Below are positions 5,635-6,633 of a stretch of 6,633 nt of DNA, piece after piece (the stretch's first letter is position 1; each line of letters opens with the position of its first letter). The stretch comes from Pediococcus sp. GTDB lineage: Bacteria > Bacillota > Bacilli > Lactobacillales > Lactobacillaceae. Below the pieces are notes generated by a model. The model worked only from the letters and a program-made list of their open reading frames with translations. It ran no database searches and was not told where the DNA came from. Both the position numbers and the translations under genes were made by a program. Location: the NCBI GenBank assembly GCA_022712335.1, contig JALAGR010000090.1, positions 1 to 6,633 of the forward strand, read 5' to 3'.

Positions 5635-6486
5635 ATGGAAATCACCGAGAAAGCTCCAGCTAAGTTAAACTTATTTTTGGATACGCCATTTAATCATCCT
5701 GATGGATTACCAGAGTGGAATATGATTATGACCTCGGTCGATTTGGCGGACTATGTAAAAATCGAAAGTATTCCTGGTAAAATGGGAATTAAAGTTCGAA
5801 CAAATACTGGTTTTTTACCCAATGATAGTCGCAATTTGGCATACCAAGCTGCCCGGATTTTGCAAGAAAAATATCATGTACGTGCTAAAGTGATCATTGA
5901 GATTCGAAAACACATTCCGGTTGCGGCTGGTTTAGGTGGAGGCTCATCAGATGCGGCGGCTGTTTTACGTGGTTTGAACAAACTATGGAACCTTGAGCTT
6001 AGTTTGGAAGAATTAGCTAAGATTGGTTTAGAAATCGATTCCGATGTTCCATTTTGTGTATATAGTCGTACGGCACATGTGCTAGGTAAAGGTGAAAAAG
6101 TAATTCCGCTGAAAAAGTTACCACCCATGTGGGTAGTGATCGCAAAACCTAAGCTTAGTGTTTCGACACCGTATATTCTCAGTAAGATTGAACATAAAGA
6201 ACTCCAACATTCCAACATTGAGTCGATGTTAGATGCGATTGAACATGAAGATTATGAACGTATTTGTCATTGCATGGGAAATGTTTTGGAACAAGTAACC
6301 GGAAAAGAACATCCGGAAGTTTTGAAAATTAAAAATCGAATTAAACAGTACGGAGCAGACGCAGCTCAGATGAGCGGTACGGGACCAACTGTATTTGGCG
6401 TTTGTTCGAAATCTAGTCGAGCAAAGCACATTGTGAATAGCTTGAAGGGATTTTGTCATGAAGTATATTTAGTTCGAATTTTGTGA
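5635..6486 (+). CDS. ispE: 4-diphosphocytidyl-2-C-methyl-D-erythritol kinase homologue (GHMP kinase)
   Basis: GHMP-superfamily kinase orthologous by sequence and position to IspE, which phosphorylates CDP-methylerythritol in the MEP isoprenoid pathway. The kinase core is intact: Lys10 in EKAPAKLNL, the glycine-rich ATP loop AGLGGGSSDAA (98-108), catalytic Asp137 in DSDVPF, and the C-terminal MSGTGPTVFG. The 283 residues are normal. The substrate side is altered: the conserved DGYH of E. coli and Bacillus (E. coli Tyr25-His26, which hold the cytosine) reads DGLP (Leu25-Pro26), and the position of E. coli Phe185 appears to be Leu182. Lactobacilli generally use the mevalonate pathway and lack the other MEP enzymes, so this may be an orphan with a different substrate; that is inference. 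The start follows AGGTGA by 5 nt. The stop overlaps the ribosome binding site of the next gene, which starts 9 nt on and is probably co-transcribed. Confidence 0.92.
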   Translation: MEITEKAPAKLNLFLDTPFNHPDGLPEWNMIMTSVDLADYVKIESIPGKMGIKVRTNTGFLPNDSRNLAYQAARILQEKYHVRAKVIIEIRKHIPVAAGLGGGSSDAAAVLRGLNKLWNLELSLEELAKIGLEIDSDVPFCVYSRTAHVLGKGEKVIPLKKLPPMWVVIAKPKLSVSTPYILSKIEHKELQHSNIESMLDAIEHEDYERICHCMGNVLEQVTGKEHPEVLKIKNRIKQYGADAAQMSGTGPTVFGVCSKSSRAKHIVNSLKGFCHEVYLVRIL

Positions 6487-6495
6487 GGGATAATA

Positions 6496-6633
6496 ATGGC
6501 TAATCATGAAGCAACAAAACAGAAGATCGTCGATGCACTATTTGAGTTGTTAAAAGATAATGACTTAGCCAGTATATCGGTAAGTAATATTTGTCAGACT
6601 GCATCGGTATCTAGAATGTCGTATTACCGAAGC
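6496..6633 (+). CDS. TetR-family transcriptional regulator, 3'-truncated by window edge
   Basis: The frame is open from ATG 6496 to the window end (46 codons), with GAGGG at 6485-6489 upstream. The visible N-terminus is a TetR DNA-binding domain: helix 1 TKQKIVDALFELLKDN (residues 7-22), then SISVSNICQTASVSRMSYYRS (27-46), where the T/S-V-xx-I-C-xx-A-x-VSR-x-x-Y-Y pattern is the TetR helix-turn-helix with its Tyr-Tyr recognition-helix end. The ligand domain is outside the window, so the signal and targets cannot be inferred. It lies 9 nt after ispE and likely shares its transcript. In Bacillus this position holds purR, which is an unrelated phosphoribosyltransferase-fold regulator; this protein is not PurR. 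Confidence 0.85.
   Translation, partial: MANHEATKQKIVDALFELLKDNDLASISVSNICQTASVSRMSYYRS

Noticed and set aside
5874..6218. Reverse-strand open frame of 114 codons inside ispE
   Set aside because: It lies wholly antisense to the conserved ispE kinase core and its protein resembles no family; chance frame.

Overview
This window is a housekeeping stretch of a low-GC Gram-positive chromosome, most likely a member of the Lactobacillaceae (genus not assigned). The gene order follows the Bacillus metS-tatD-rnmV-rsmA-veg-ispE block. The genes that sporulating Bacillus carries in this block (yabE, yabG, sspF) are absent. The MetRS, Veg and IspE proteins read like lactobacillal versions. All genes are on the + strand and there are no RNA genes, IS elements, CRISPR arrays or phage parts.

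Layout: (1) the 3' part of a DUF72 (YecE/YunF-like) gene, cut by the left edge, ends at 684. (2) A 98-bp gap holds an extended -10 promoter and an AT-rich inverted repeat, followed by metG (783-2804) encoding methionyl-tRNA synthetase. (3) A long bulged hairpin with a T6 run (2821-2862) follows metG. Only 19 bp later the tightly packed tatD-rnmV-rsmA cluster begins, with overlaps of 14 and 8 bp. (4) A 126-bp gap (5098-5223) holds two tandem extended -10 promoters for veg; the second has its -10 inside a perfect 8-bp-arm inverted repeat. (5) veg (5224-5517) is followed by a probable terminator and an ispE promoter, then ispE (5635-6486). Nine bp after ispE begins a TetR-family regulator cut off by the right edge.

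How they work together: metG charges tRNA-Met. RnmV matures 5S rRNA and RsmA dimethylates 16S rRNA, so the middle cluster serves ribosome assembly, with TatD as a metal-dependent nuclease. Veg is a small conserved Firmicutes protein. IspE belongs to the MEP isoprenoid pathway, but lactobacilli generally make isoprenoids from mevalonate. This copy has lost residues that contact the cytidine in E. coli IspE, so its true substrate is open.

For four genes (tatD, rnmV, rsmA, veg) the longest open frame overstates the start; the starts given here rest on Shine-Dalgarno position and alignment to remembered Bacillus proteins. I see no wholly new system. The points most worth a second look are the veg promoter palindrome and the altered IspE substrate pocket.
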